Shown here piece after piece: positions 1 to 12,060 of a stretch of DNA of 64,000 bases (positions within the stretch are counted from its first letter, which is position 1; every line of letters starts with the position of its first letter). The notes under the pieces are model-generated. The model saw nothing but the letters and a program-made list of their open reading frames with translations, did not search any database and was not told the DNA's origin. The position numbers were made by a program, and so were the translations under genes. Source of the DNA: Salticus scenicus (lineage: Eukaryota; Arthropoda; Arachnida; Araneae; Salticidae); the NCBI GenBank assembly GCA_963930645.1, contig CAWVNO010001177.1, forward strand, positions 1-64,000, read 5' to 3'.

Positions 1-425
1 AACCTTTCTTTGTTTATGCCCGTTGAAACATTCTATTGGAAACCATTGAGGTTTTTTGCGTGTGAAGAACGGGCAAAAATATCCAATCAAACCCCTCTTA
101 TTTCCTTAAGAGTTAAATTTCGGAAAATTCTTATATTTTACCTCAATTCAATCATAAGAGAAGATATTTTTTAAATTCCACGCTTCTACAGGAAACCACG
201 CAATTTTCCTCATTAGAAAAATGGATTGGCATGCCAGACACCCCTTTCACAACCGTAAGGTTTAAATTTCAGATTATTTTAACCTTTTACATCATTTTGG
301 GACTTAAAAGAAATATTTTGCTAAATTTGAAGCTTTTATTGGAAACCATTGCGATTTTCTACGTGCGAATAACTAGTATTGTAATGATTTTCTTTTCGAC
401 TGAGTCGGAAAAATAAAATCAGTTC

Positions 426-502
426 TCAGTCGGAAAAAATAAAATTTCATTAAATATGATTTTCTTCCAATCAGTTGATTGTGATTTTAATAAAAATTGT
501 AT
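426..502. repeat. Direct repeat copy 1, SINE-associated
   Basis: About 75 bp beginning CAGTCGGAAAAAATAAAAT and ending in TTTTAATAAAAA recurs almost identically at 712-786. The two copies flank a tRNA-like sequence, so they are probably parts of one short interspersed element or a duplicated insertion site. Confidence 0.7.
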
Positions 503-629
503 TTCTTTCTCCCATTATTTAATGGTGTTTTCCTTTATCTGCGGCTTATTTCTGTTGAGCTATCTAAATGATAGACCAGATGTTTTCTGCCAAAAGGTTG
601 TCTGATTGAGTAATGCTGACCGGTTGTCG

Positions 630-702
630 GCCTGGATAACTCAATTGGTAGAGCCTTGACCTTGTAAGTCAAAGATCCGGGGTTCGACTCCCGGTCCAAG
701 CA
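630..702 (+). repeat. tRNA-Thr(TGT)-like sequence, probably SINE head
   Basis: The sequence folds as a tRNA cloverleaf. The acceptor GCCTGGA pairs with TCCAAGC at six of seven positions, the D arm is ACTC/GAGC-like, the anticodon stem TTGAC/GTCAA is perfect around loop CTTGTAA (anticodon TGT, threonine), and the B box GGTTCGACTCC is perfect. The T stem has a mismatch and the acceptor a C-A pair. With direct repeats on both sides and a poly(T) run nearby, a tRNA-derived SINE or tRNA pseudogene is likelier than a working tRNA gene. Confidence 0.55.
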
Positions 703-711
703 TTATTTTCA

Positions 712-786
712 CTCAGTCGGAAAAAATAAAATTTCATTAAATATGATTTTCTTCCAATCAGTTGATTGTGATTTTAATAAAAATAA
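712..786. repeat. Direct repeat copy 2, SINE-associated
   Basis: Second copy of the repeat at 426-502. It is followed by about 30 T residues (795-826), the kind of homopolymer that ends a retroposed element on the opposite strand. Confidence 0.65.
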
Positions 787-788
787 TA

Positions 789-831
<43 letters not shown>

Positions 832-1819
832 ATGGCAGTATAGGACGAAATTCCGTATAAATGTACATACTAAGAGTTATTTTGAACACATGATCGTAAA
901 ATTAATATGAATTATCGATAATAGAAGTACTAAACATGGAAAAAATGTAGGAACATCTCTCTATCTCCCCGCTCGGGAAGGAAGCACACACCCGAGGGAT
1001 GCAAATTTCCAATTTTTTTTTTTTCTTTTAACGAAAAGGAAAAAAAAAAAGAATCACATTTATCCTGATAATAGCATAAAATTGGCCTTCTTTGACAACG
1101 CTTTTTGGCTGTTTCATATTTGGTAATAAACGGCTAGAGAAATGAAGTGTAACAGAGATCCGAAAATAGCTAATCAAAACAATTTTTCCAACGGAGCAAC
1201 CATACCTAATTAAGGATTAAAGTTAAGCAAAATTAGGTGAAATATTTCTGCTTCCTTATGTGTTACTTATGTCTTACACAGCAATGCCTAAACTACAAGA
1301 ATATTTAATTAATTTCTGATCTTATCATATTATTTATCCAAATTATATAATGCACTAGCTTAGGAAACGTATTTTCCATAAATAAGCACAATTATTTTAA
1401 TGACACTTTTACCCATTAGGAATTGATTCAAAAAGGAAATTTGTTTAACAATAAAGCATGTATGTTATTTAAAATAACAATGAAAAAAATTATGTATTTG
1501 AAAATTATTATTATTTTTTTTTTAGATAAATTATTCTAATTCCTTGACTAAAAATTACGAAAAAAATTATAATGAAAGAAAAAGACAAAAAAAAAAAAAA
1601 ACTAAGAAATCCATAGGATCAAAAATGTACTTCATGTCATGTAGATATTTTTTCAATCATTGAAAAAAATCTGCAGTGACTCCACTCGACTTTCCGAACA
1701 TTAAATATTTAATGTTTGTATAAATAAATTAAAGTAAAACAGAAGTAAAAACTTTATTAGCGTGTTTGAGTATTTTTCTCCATATAGTATGTTGTTTACT
1801 TTAATGCAATTGCACTTCA

Positions 1820-2560
1820 AATAACTTGAGCCCATAGATCATAATGATGAAGAATTTTTCGTTGTGTCCCTGTAAAAATCTATAGTTGTATATCTATTCA
1901 ACAAAATCTATACAATTCGTGTGACGATGTCCTATAGCATGTGTATAAAAGTTCACCTCATTTGAATAAGGAGTTTTTACATTATCACAGTTTAAAAAAT
2001 CTCGGCCTATAAGCCATAATGATAGAAATAAATCTTTGTGTCCCTGTAAAATGCTATTAGTGCTAGATTCACCAAAATCTATGTAGTTCGTACGATGGTG
2101 GCCTATATTATATGTATAAATTTTTAGTTTGATCAAATAATACGTCGAGACGCTGTTTAAAATATTTGGGTTCACAGGCAATAATGATAACGTATTTATT
2201 TATTTATTTATTTATTAATTTTGTGTGTGTGTGTGTGTCCCTGTATATATATAAACTATAAAAATCTATATTTACTGAAATTTATACAGTTTATGCGACG
2301 ATGGCCTATGATATATGTATAAATTTATAGCTCAGACGAATAAAGCTTTAATACGCTATATTGCACTTTAAAAAAATCGGGGCCATAAGCCGTAATGAAG
2401 AAGAATTTTTTTTTTTTTTTTTTTTTTTTGCGTCCCTGTAAAAAAAAATTGATCTAAATCATTTTGATTTAGATTCACCAAAATCAATATGGTTCGTGCT
2501 ACAGTGACCTATAATATACGTACCAAATTTCTGATCATTCTGAAAAAGAGTTTTGGCGCA
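1820..2560. repeat. Diverged tandem repeat, about 170-200 bp unit
   Basis: At least four degenerate units share 'GTCCCTGTAAAA' (near 1866, 2039, 2236 and 2432), 'CCATAATGA' and 'CGATGGCCTAT'. Spacing is about 173-197 bp. Old non-coding host-type minisatellite; no intact ORF. A short CA-rich stretch follows near 2570-2600. Confidence 0.6.
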
Positions 2561-2599
2561 AAAGTGTTCACTCACACACATACAAACACAGGCACGCAG

Positions 2600-4504
2600 A
2601 CACAGAAGTTTATACAACATCGTGAAATTATAAAAATGAACTCAGTTGGCGTCAAAACGTATAGAAACACCAAAATCTCAAAGTTGGACTTTTGACATCA
2701 TTACGAAAATTTCCTTTATATAAGTCTGTTCGGAAAGGAATAATAATTGTTTCGTAAATTTACTATATATTTAAAATCATTGAAATCTATCTTCTAACTA
2801 CTACTCTACCTTCTAAAAAAAACTTTGATTACTTAAAAAATGCATAGATTTTTTTTTTTTTTTTTTTTTTTACCGAGAACACTAACTCTTGGTGTTCATT
2901 TTTCAAGCTCTCTCTACACAAAGGAACAGAAAAATTACTTTTGCGAAACATTTTGCAATGCATATTTTGAGAATCATTAGAAACATTTTGGGTATAACGT
3001 TCAAAAGACATCTTTATAATAAATTATTTACTGTTTAAAAATAGATTTTCTGAGGCGATTTTTTTTCATCTGCAGAAACTGAGGAATTAGTCACTGATGA
3101 ATAAATTAGAATTAGATTAATGGATAATGAATTTTAAGTTGCATAAATGCCACTCTTTATTGAAAACGAAACTAATTTTAGCAGGCATAATATTAAGGAA
3201 AAGCCAACTCACCTCTCTCCTGCATTTCCTGTGGTCGCTTGAAATACATTTTAGGCCACACAAATAAATAAAGATGAAATCCGATTGCTTACTATATTTG
3301 ACTTTAATCATAGATTTTTCTTTGAGAATTTTTATGAACAAACCAGAATTTGTTAAGTAGTTGAGCACAGATTTAAAACATTTCCAAATACGTATAAAGG
3401 CATTTTTTATGCCTTGAATGAATTATAAAGAAAATAAAGAATAAAGGTTTCACATTAAGACTTATTACTTCAATAATATACAACAATTAATGAATAAGTT
3501 CGCTGCACGAGTTCAGCATAATGTTCGAATGGTTATCACTCAAGAATAAAAGTACTTCTGTTTTTACGAATATGTTCAGAGAGAGAAAAACCTAATCATA
3601 ATAAAAAAAGAAGAAAATAATGAAAGTTTGATTTCTCTCGATGGTCACGTGATTGTCTAACACTGCTCGACTGTCGCCGTCCCCGCTCCCATTGAATCAA
3701 CAGTCACCATGAATCCAACACTAGTGAATGATTTGATTAGAATTAGGGAAAATTTAACTTTGGGACGGAATTATTTTGGGAGAACGCAAACACTTAAATA
3801 TATTGAATGGAGACAATTTGAATGCTTAAAGACATCGTAATGAAATTTTTTATCAACATGAAAAGTCCTATACCAATTCGGTTGGTGATACTTTTTTTGA
3901 AAATACGATTATGTTCGAAACCTTCGATCTATGCCTATAGATAAATATCCTATCGATCAGAATATTAAAATAATCGAGTAATATGTCTTTAACGTTACTG
4001 AAATAAGATAGAGAACATTTCAAACTATCTTTCTACGATTGCTGAAGCCCTAAGTCCTCCTAACAGTTTTCTATTTAACCTGAAATAAAGGTTGTATTGA
4101 GTATTAATTTATTATACGAAATCCGGTGTCCGAGTAAGTTTAATCTTTCATTCAAAATAATATAAGATTAAAAAAAAAAAATGGTTTACGATTATGCAGA
4201 GGGTGTAGAAAGTACTAATTCCGTAATAATATTAAATAATTATGAAAAAATAATTAAATAAATAAAGAAAATAAAGAAAATAAAAAATGTAAAACTATCC
4301 AGCATAAATTGTTTAGTCAAACGAAGTAAAAGTGATACATTAAATATATCAATAACTTTATACCCCTAGTAGCATAGTAATATAGACTGATGTTGAAAAA
4401 CGATGGACCTATACAAAAAAGAAAAGTCCTGGGCATCTATTCTCCGACCAGACTATACCTCAATTCCGACTGTGGCAGTCCTTATTTTGATCACGTGACG
4501 TCAC
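2600..4504. other. Host-like A+T-rich flank, no gene recognised
   Basis: Only short ORFs without recognisable motifs are present, interrupted by homopolymers (T run near 2850). None of the A(n)T(n) palindromes, hairpins or promoter motifs of the 15-64 kb block occurs here, which supports a different origin for this flank. Confidence 0.5.
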
Positions 4505-4747
4505 TGTGGTGTTTCCCCCACTTCATATCATTATTTTTTGTCATTTTAAAATTATACCATGTTTATTTCCAGTTCTTGAGAAAAAGAAATCATTTTGTTT
4601 TTGTTTATGTGGCTTTATTCAAAATGATATTTTAAATATCAATGTATCTTTAATTCATTTTCATTGTTCTCAAAATCAATGAAATTCTTATTCTCTTTTC
4701 AAACCCAAACTTGCCAGATTGTTCCATTCCTTCTGGAAACTTTCTTT

Positions 4748-4789
<42 letters not shown>

Positions 4790-5714
4790 GCAATATTACA
4801 AAATAATAAAAAATGTATCTTTAAATTTCAGCCAATTATATTCAGTGTCACCCATCATACGTCATTTCCATTATTTGAAAGCGAACGGTTCTTTTTTTAA
4901 CTTTAGCCAATGAGAAAACTAAAATATTGATAATATGTCACTTCCTGTTTCAGTTTAATCAGTCACTGTCCTTTATTTTTGGCTAATTATCAGCCTTCTT
5001 TTGTTTAAAACTTTCATAAGTTAAATCTTTAAGATGCCTGCTTGGCTACATTTAGCTTTTTTTTAATTTGCCATTTGGCGCGTTTTGTTTTCTCCGGCAA
5101 CCCTGTTCGGCGTTGGTAAAAAAAGTTAGGGGATTCCCCTATGCAGCTCTCTCTCTTCTCGTCCCTGTGGGCATGCACGGTACATCGGAATTATGAGGAT
5201 GCAACAAAATCAACGATCTTTTTGTTCCGTTTTGTTTAAAATATGGGTTAGATTCAGAAGTTTGATACTTCCTTTATATCATCCTATTATGGGTTCTAAC
5301 GAAAATTATTTTCAAGGATAATGATGCTATGATGGGGTTCCTTTTTGTAAGTTTGCCTTTTTTTTTGCTTTTCGTGTTCCAGAAGGAATGCTATAAAAGA
5401 TTGCTTTTGTAATGGAAAAATAAGGAAAAATATATACATATATAATCTAAATAATGTGATTGAATTATTACATGGATATGGAATCTGTTTTATGTAAGAT
5501 GATTTATTTTAATATCAATATTTTTTTTAATTCATGTCCAGAAGTAAAATAAATTCCAAATAAATATTTCATGACCGAAATTGTATTCGTTGTATATACC
5601 TGGAGTATTGTTTAATTAGTTCGTTTTTCCTATACGATTCACAATATGGCCTAACATAACTTGTAAACCAAATTATTTCTCTAAATAAAAAATAGAAACA
5701 ACTATATATTTATA
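4505..5714 (+). repeat. 5' LTR
   Basis: Begins TGTGGTGTTTCCCCC and ends near TATATTTATA; the partner LTR ends TATATTTACA. It holds a poly(A) run of about 40, against 11 in the right LTR. A TATAAAAG near 5392 could be the promoter. Confidence 0.85.
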
Positions 5715-5765
5715 AGAATTTTAAAAAATACAACATTTGGTTATGTGACCTTCTTCTGGACATCT

Positions 5766-5796
<31 letters not shown>

Positions 5797-6027
5797 TATC
5801 ACGCAAACAAAAAGAAAATTACATAAAGATTTATTATGGAATTCTGCAACTTCGTATATATTCATAAATATGAAAATAATTGAATTTTTAAAATACTTAT
5901 AATTTAATAATGTTTCTTGTTGCAATTTATATGGGTATGAAGTCAAAAGAAAAAAAAAAAAAATTTGATAATGATAGTTGAAAACATTTAGTGATTAGTG
6001 ATAATTGCATACTTATATGAATAAGTT
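5715..6027 (+). other. Retrotransposon leader
   Basis: Non-coding leader between the 5' LTR and gag, with an A run near 5770. A TGG-initiated stretch near 5740 (TGGTTATGTGACC) is a weak primer-binding-site candidate; I could not match it to a specific tRNA. Confidence 0.4.
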
Positions 6028-6717
6028 TTGATTTACATCATGCCTCCGAAAAGCAACTTATCTTTGAACATATTGCCGTATGACGGTAACCCAAATACTG
6101 TTTCTTTTTTTTTCGATCAATTACAAGACATACAGGAATTGAATTCTTACAATGAAAAAGAAATGCTGGCTTTATTTAGATCTAAGATACAAGGTCCGGC
6201 ATTAAACTTTTATCTAGAATCACAAGCTGTAAATAAAACTAATAACTTAAAAACACTACGGACCGAATTTGAGAATTTTTTTTCAATTAAGGGTAACAAA
6301 AATATCCTTCTACAAAACTTTGAAAATATTAAACCTGAACATGACGAATCCGTGCGTAACTTTGCTTACAGGTTGAACAAACAGATAAAGCTGGCATATC
6401 CAAACGTCGACGATTCAGTTTTACAAGCAGTAAAATTCAATTTATTTGTCAAAGCGTTACCAAAAAAACTTAAACTAAAAATCTTAGAGGAAAATATCAC
6501 AAATTATGATGTTGCGCTAAATCGCGCGGAACAACTTCAGGACCTATACGCTGCTTTTGCGTCTCCTGTCAAACAGTATGAACAAATGCCAATGTTTCAC
6601 ATTGATAAACAAAGTGAAATTGATAAGGATAATACAAACGATGACATACCAGGAAGAGTTGGTCAGCAAAAAAAATATGCTGGTAATAAATTTGCATATA
6701 AAAAAAAATTCGTATAA
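6028..6717 (+). CDS. gag: Retrotransposon Gag, capsid part (ORF 1a)
   Basis: 229-codon frame resembling the Gag/capsid segment of Ty3/gypsy elements: a helical region with 'FFDQLQDIQELN', 'RSKIQGPAL' and 'EFENFF' spaced as in retrotransposon Gag. Either Met1 or the Met at codon 5 could start it. The frame stops just after a run of nine A residues (6700-6708); the zinc-knuckle part of Gag continues in another frame. This fits ribosomal or transcriptional slippage on the A run, or an inactivating indel. Confidence 0.75.
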   Translation: MIYIMPPKSNLSLNILPYDGNPNTVSFFFDQLQDIQELNSYNEKEMLALFRSKIQGPALNFYLESQAVNKTNNLKTLRTEFENFFSIKGNKNILLQNFENIKPEHDESVRNFAYRLNKQIKLAYPNVDDSVLQAVKFNLFVKALPKKLKLKILEENITNYDVALNRAEQLQDLYAAFASPVKQYEQMPMFHIDKQSEIDKDNTNDDIPGRVGQQKKYAGNKFAYKKKFV

Positions 6718-6979
6718 CAGAAGTAATTTTCATAAACTTCAGGATAAGTATAAACAAAGGAAATTTTCATCACAAAGATTTCATCAGAGAGGCAGACCAA
6801 ACACATTTACTAACCAACATTGTGCATTTTGCGGACGTTTTAATCACCTTCTAAAAAATTGTTTTGAATTTAAGAATTTTTGCCGGAATATGCATACACA
6901 AAGTGATGAAAACAAATTAGTAAGTAATGAGGCATTACAGCCAAGTAGTCATTCTTGTCAGCATACTAATTTAAACTAA
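6709..6979 (+). CDS. Gag zinc-knuckle segment (shifted frame)
   Basis: Continuation of Gag in a different frame from the capsid part. It encodes a basic region and one perfect CCHC zinc knuckle (C-x2-C-x4-H-x4-C, near 6829-6870), the nucleic-acid-binding signature of retroviral nucleocapsid. The open frame extends upstream to 6557 but only the part after the A run looks like Gag. It ends two codons before the protease frame. Confidence 0.7.
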
Positions 6980-6981
6980 AT

Positions 6982-7719
6982 ATGGAGGCAGACATATCTG
7001 GCACTCTGCACTCCAATTCTTCTTTGCCAGAAATTAAATCCAACCATAAATCTCAACATTATGAAACTACTCAAGTCACAGAATTTGCACAGACTCAAAA
7101 TAATTCAAATACAGAAAACAAAGAAATCAAAACTTTTGAAACCGACAGTTGCAATAAAACAACTGAATTAGATAGACATGTTATTTATAGTTCATTTCAA
7201 AATAATGAATTCCTGCCATGTATAAACATTAATATGCAAGGTCAGAATTTAACTTCATTAATCGATACTGGCTCATCTGTCTGTTTAATTGATCAAGAGT
7301 GTTTTAATGCCATAAAATCTAATATTACATATAAGTTTTTGGGTCGACAGGTGACTCTTTCAACTATTAATTCACAAATAAAGTTTGCAGGATGTGTAAA
7401 GGTATGCTTCAGGGTGGAAAATTTTTTTTTTCATCATAATTTCTTTATCACCAATATTGATAATAACAATTTTCAAATCATATTGGGCTATGACTTCATT
7501 AATAAAAATGGAATATCAATTATACCTTCTTTTAAATCTGTATTAATCAAGGATATCCATATTCCATTTGTCACATTTGACAAAAATAATGAAAATGATG
7601 GTTGTTCACTAAATAATATAATACACTATAATACTTTGTTTGTAGAAAATAATCCCAATGTTGAATGTACGGAATCTGACAGATTAAGTGTGCATCAAAA
7701 TTTAATACAAAAGATGTGA
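6982..7719 (+). CDS. Retrotransposon aspartic protease ORF
   Basis: 245 codons. The middle carries the retropepsin active-site motif L-I-D-T-G-S-S (near codons 93-99) and, about 65 residues later, the hydrophobic 'IILGYDFI' segment typical of the second half of these proteases. It matures Gag and Pol. The end overlaps the next ORF at ATGTGA, so Pol could be made by a -1 shift or re-initiation. Confidence 0.8.
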   Translation: MEADISGTLHSNSSLPEIKSNHKSQHYETTQVTEFAQTQNNSNTENKEIKTFETDSCNKTTELDRHVIYSSFQNNEFLPCININMQGQNLTSLIDTGSSVCLIDQECFNAIKSNITYKFLGRQVTLSTINSQIKFAGCVKVCFRVENFFFHHNFFITNIDNNNFQIILGYDFINKNGISIIPSFKSVLIKDIHIPFVTFDKNNENDGCSLNNIIHYNTLFVENNPNVECTESDRLSVHQNLIQKM

Positions 7720-10700
7720 CTTGTTGTGATCATAGTAATGAAAAATGGTATTCTCCAAATTACTCGTATAATAAAAATTATACAAACAATCATATCATTG
7801 ATAATTATGTAAATTCATACCAAATGTATGATAACTCAACCAATGACTCTGGGAATCAAATTATGAATCATAGTGAACATAACATGAACCATAATCAAAG
7901 TATTCATAAAAGTGTACAAACTAACAATATTTATACAACACGGAAAGTCATCCTACCTCCGAATGCATGCACTTATGTTCAAGTCAAATACAATTCTAAC
8001 CCCCAAGAATATTTCCTATTTTCTCCAACATTTAATCATAAAGAAATTACTGTACATAAATCTATACATTCTCTGTCTCACATAAAAAATAATGTTTTTC
8101 TTATTCCAATTTTTAATACATCACAACAAACTGTTCATATCAGAAAAAATACCCTTTTGGGATATTATACAAATGTAGAACTTGGGGATATTGAGGAATA
8201 TGATTTTCAACAGGATGAGAATGAATATTTTTGCAATTTAATACAACCTTCTAGAGATATTGTTGAACAAAGAGAAAAGGATTTTAATGAAAATGACTTT
8301 AAGTTAGAACATTTGAATGATTTAGAAAGGAAAGAAATGTTACAATTACTTAAGAAAAAAGCCCAGGTGTTTTCAAAATCTTTAAAAACTCTTGGTCACA
8401 CAGACTTGATAAAACCAGAAATAAATATGATAAATGCACATCCCATTAAAGCCCTTCCTTTTCCCATACCCCAAGCCTTAGAACAAGAAGCCCTTGATCA
8501 ATTACAAGAAATGATTGATGCTAATATTATAAAAAGATCAGATTCGACATGGGCTTGCCCCATGCTTCTGGTCAAGAAAAAACAAACAGACCCTAAAAAA
8601 CCTATCAAGTACAGATTGGCTTTGGACCTATGTCTGTTAAATGCTATTGTTATACCATCAAATTACCCACTGCCAAAGATACAGAATCTACTAGTTAACC
8701 TTTCAAAATTTAAATATTTTTCAACACTGGATTTACCATCTGCATATTGGCAGATAGATTTACCCAAACAGATGCAAGATAAACTGTCATTTACTACACC
8801 ATTTGGTGTTTTTACCTTTTTAAGACTCGTCTTTGGCTTACGCACAGCAAGTTCATGTTTTCAACACTTGATTGATACCATAATACAGATTTCTCAGGTT
8901 GAATGTTATGCCTATCAAGATGATATTGTGGTAGGGGCAAACTCATTTCAAGAAATGAAAGCAAAAATTACTAAGCTTTTAGAAACCTTAATTGAAAATA
9001 ACATAACATTGTCACCAGAAAAATGCACATTTATGCAAACTAACATAAACTTTTTGGGTTTTAAGATTGACAATCACAAAATTTTACCCATTTCAAGTAA
9101 TATAGAAAAAATAGTCTCCTTTCCACGCCCAAAAACTAAAAAGCAAGTAAAATCATTTATTGGAACATGTTCATTTTATAGGAATTTAATTGAATCCTTT
9201 GCAGAATTGGCTTCACCCCTAATTGATCTTACCAAACCAAAAACAAAATTTGCATGGACAGATATTCATGAAAATGCATTCCAGAAACTACAACAATGTT
9301 TCTTCAAGAAACCTATACTAAACTTACCTAATTGGGTGAAAGAATTTTATGTTAACACTGATGCATCAAAGAATGCAATCTCTGCAGTATTAATGCAGAA
9401 GTTTGATGAGGAATTGTTACCCATTTCATATTACTCAAAAACGTTAACTGATGCAGAAAAACGTTATCCTGCCATAAAATTAGAATTATATGCAATATAT
9501 AAAAGACTGAATGCTTTTAAATATTATATCTTTGGAAGACATTTCTTCATATTAAGTGATGCAAAACCTTTAGATAAATATGCAAAAACGTCATCACCTG
9601 CAGATATAACCACACGTTGGTTATTAGAAATATCGGAATTTTCCTTTACATTTAAACACATTGCAGGAAAAGATAATGTGCTTGCCGATTACTTAAGCAG
9701 AACTACGAATCCAACAACACATAACCTAAACAAGAACCCAGATATAATTTTTTCACAAGAAATAATCCCAATTACTGATCAGCAAACTAATTTACATAAT
9801 GAAATAGAATTACAAATGCAAAATTTAAAAGAAAATGAAAATAAAAAGGAAAATTTATTTTGTTTGACACAGAATCCTGTCACTGATACTAATTTGGAAA
9901 TATCTGAAAATACTATTTTCAATGAACAACAGAAAGATACTGAGTTAAAAAAAATTTTCCAAGACATCCAACAAAATAAAATAAACAAACGTAATAAATG
10001 CTATTATATAAATCCTCAAAATAATTTATTATGTTATAATAATTTTTTTACTCCAGAAAATATTGACTTGCATAGGGTAGTTTTACCCGAGTCTTTAAGA
10101 GAAAAAGCAATTCGAATTGCTCATATATCCCACCCTGGTATTAAAAAAACTTTTGAAAATTTGAGAAAAAGGTATACGTGGAAAACAATAACTGCAGATG
10201 TACATAATTATGTGCTGTCATGTGAAACATGCCTGTTGAATAAAAACCACAAACATAACATAGCACCTTTTATGGCAGCTCCTGCACCTGCTGAACCTAA
10301 TCAAAAAATTTCAATGGATATTCTGGGTCCTTTAAAGAATCATACCTACATCCTCACAGCTCTTGACCATTTCTCAAGACACTTGGAATTATATACATTA
10401 CATAACATAACTGCTCCAGCTGTTACAAATGCTTTAATACAATACATTGCAACTCATGGTAGACCTGAAATTATCCTTACTGATCAAGGATCACAATTTA
10501 CGAGCAATATGTTTGATGCTTTCAATAAACTTTTGGGCATATATTTAAAACATACAACAATAGCCCACCCTCAGGCAAATGGATGTTCAGAACGTGTCAA
10601 TACTCAAATAAAATCCTCATTAAATGCCATGGCTTCCCATGGTTTTGATTTAGCAACAGCTGCAAAAATTCATCAGAGTATTTATAATAATACAATCCAT

Positions 10701-11312
10701 CCTGCAACAAAATGTACGCCTAATTTGCTACACTTTGGTCGAGAAATTAATGATGTATATTTAAACTATAAAGGTCACCCACAGTGGAAAATTTTAGACT
10801 CAGCATATGACATCCATAAATTAATTGAAGTACTTGATAAAACATACTACCAAGCATATATGAATAACGAAGAAAATCGACAAAAAGTTTATGAAAGATC
10901 AAGACAAAAGAATAAGTTTTCACCAATCAAAGTTAATGATCATGTGTACATAAAATTTCCTAATATTTTTGAAAAAAAATTACAAGGGCCTTTTCGTGTT
11001 GTAAAAGTGATTTCACCTGTGATTCTCCAAATCCAATCTATCAAAGATCAAAATCGTTCTCCAATGTTAATTCACACCAATAGAGTTATAAAAATACAGA
11101 AAAGAAAAGACAATTTAAAGTATAGTTCAGGGAATATGCAAGCTCCATTAAACAATAATGACTCTAATACTCTAATCCAGGAACTGGTCTCTCCTACCCC
11201 TAATTTGCAGGACAGAAATAGACAGTGCCACAATGATGACAGCTCATCGTATACCCTCAGACCACGAGATAAAATTCAGAAAAATGCTGATACTCAATAT
11301 CATTATTATTAA
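7716..11312 (+). CDS. pol: Pol: reverse transcriptase, RNase H, integrase
   Basis: 1198 codons without interruption. The RT domain (about residues 230-480) has 'YRLALDLCLLN', 'LPSAYWQI' and the catalytic Y-Q-D-D near residue 400. RNase H follows, with 'NTDASKNAI' near residue 547 and 'YAIYKRLNAF'. Integrase has an HHCC zinc region (about 800-845) and the DDE triad in 'SMDILG', 'TDQGSQF' and 'NGCSERVN'. The listed first codon is GTG within the ATGTGA overlap, so it is probably expressed as a fusion. The uninterrupted frame suggests recent activity. Confidence 0.9.
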   Translation: MTCCDHSNEKWYSPNYSYNKNYTNNHIIDNYVNSYQMYDNSTNDSGNQIMNHSEHNMNHNQSIHKSVQTNNIYTTRKVILPPNACTYVQVKYNSNPQEYFLFSPTFNHKEITVHKSIHSLSHIKNNVFLIPIFNTSQQTVHIRKNTLLGYYTNVELGDIEEYDFQQDENEYFCNLIQPSRDIVEQREKDFNENDFKLEHLNDLERKEMLQLLKKKAQVFSKSLKTLGHTDLIKPEINMINAHPIKALPFPIPQALEQEALDQLQEMIDANIIKRSDSTWACPMLLVKKKQTDPKKPIKYRLALDLCLLNAIVIPSNYPLPKIQNLLVNLSKFKYFSTLDLPSAYWQIDLPKQMQDKLSFTTPFGVFTFLRLVFGLRTASSCFQHLIDTIIQISQVECYAYQDDIVVGANSFQEMKAKITKLLETLIENNITLSPEKCTFMQTNINFLGFKIDNHKILPISSNIEKIVSFPRPKTKKQVKSFIGTCSFYRNLIESFAELASPLIDLTKPKTKFAWTDIHENAFQKLQQCFFKKPILNLPNWVKEFYVNTDASKNAISAVLMQKFDEELLPISYYSKTLTDAEKRYPAIKLELYAIYKRLNAFKYYIFGRHFFILSDAKPLDKYAKTSSPADITTRWLLEISEFSFTFKHIAGKDNVLADYLSRTTNPTTHNLNKNPDIIFSQEIIPITDQQTNLHNEIELQMQNLKENENKKENLFCLTQNPVTDTNLEISENTIFNEQQKDTELKKIFQDIQQNKINKRNKCYYINPQNNLLCYNNFFTPENIDLHRVVLPESLREKAIRIAHISHPGIKKTFENLRKRYTWKTITADVHNYVLSCETCLLNKNHKHNIAPFMAAPAPAEPNQKISMDILGPLKNHTYILTALDHFSRHLELYTLHNITAPAVTNALIQYIATHGRPEIILTDQGSQFTSNMFDAFNKLLGIYLKHTTIAHPQANGCSERVNTQIKSSLNAMASHGFDLATAAKIHQSIYNNTIHPATKCTPNLLHFGREINDVYLNYKGHPQWKILDSAYDIHKLIEVLDKTYYQAYMNNEENRQKVYERSRQKNKFSPIKVNDHVYIKFPNIFEKKLQGPFRVVKVISPVILQIQSIKDQNRSPMLIHTNRVIKIQKRKDNLKYSSGNMQAPLNNNDSNTLIQELVSPTPNLQDRNRQCHNDDSSSYTLRPRDKIQKNADTQYHYY

Positions 11313-11868
11313 TATTTTTTTTTTCTTTTTCCTTAGAGGCTGTGTTCGTCTACATGCTTTGGAGCGCTGCAGGTGCACAGGCAGTGTTTCACTGTTAATC
11401 ATCCTTTTAATTATAATTTTTTTTTCTCCTCTACTTTCTGCTGGTCAGAAAAATTTGAAGTATGTGTTATTATTTTATGATTTTTGTAGACAGACACACC
11501 TTCTAACTAACATGTGGTAAGGGGAATAAAAGTCTGATTCATAATAGATTTACAGATTAATTATTGTTGTTTACATTGTTTTGGGTTTTTATGTAATTAT
11601 TTTCTGTTAATTTCAATTTATTTGTCACCTATCAATTCATACAATTTCATCAATTACATCTGTTGTGAATTGAGAATCCTTATACCTTTTTTGTATACAA
11701 AAATAAGATTTTTTTTGGGTAGATATAAAGTAATATTTTTTTCTGATGTATAAGACAATCATTTTGCACTATTGTATGTCATCATTTTTCATAATACAAT
11801 ACAATATCCATATTAAGAAAAATTAATGTTATTATCATTTCATATCTCTGACCGTCTCAAATTTTTGT

Positions 11869-11907
<39 letters not shown>

Positions 11908-12001
11908 CAAATAATGTGTCACCCATTGACAGATTTTACACTTCCTTATTATACTGATTTTACTTTAAGGTTAAGCCATTATTATTGTTATGAAGGGTGA
12001 T

Positions 12002-12060
<59 letters not shown>

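Noticed and set aside
630..702. Functional tRNA-Thr gene
   Set aside because: Acceptor and T-stem mismatches plus flanking direct repeats point to a tRNA-derived repeat.
12006..12057. (TA)n tract as a regulatory element
   Set aside because: Simple microsatellite inside the retrotransposon 3' region.
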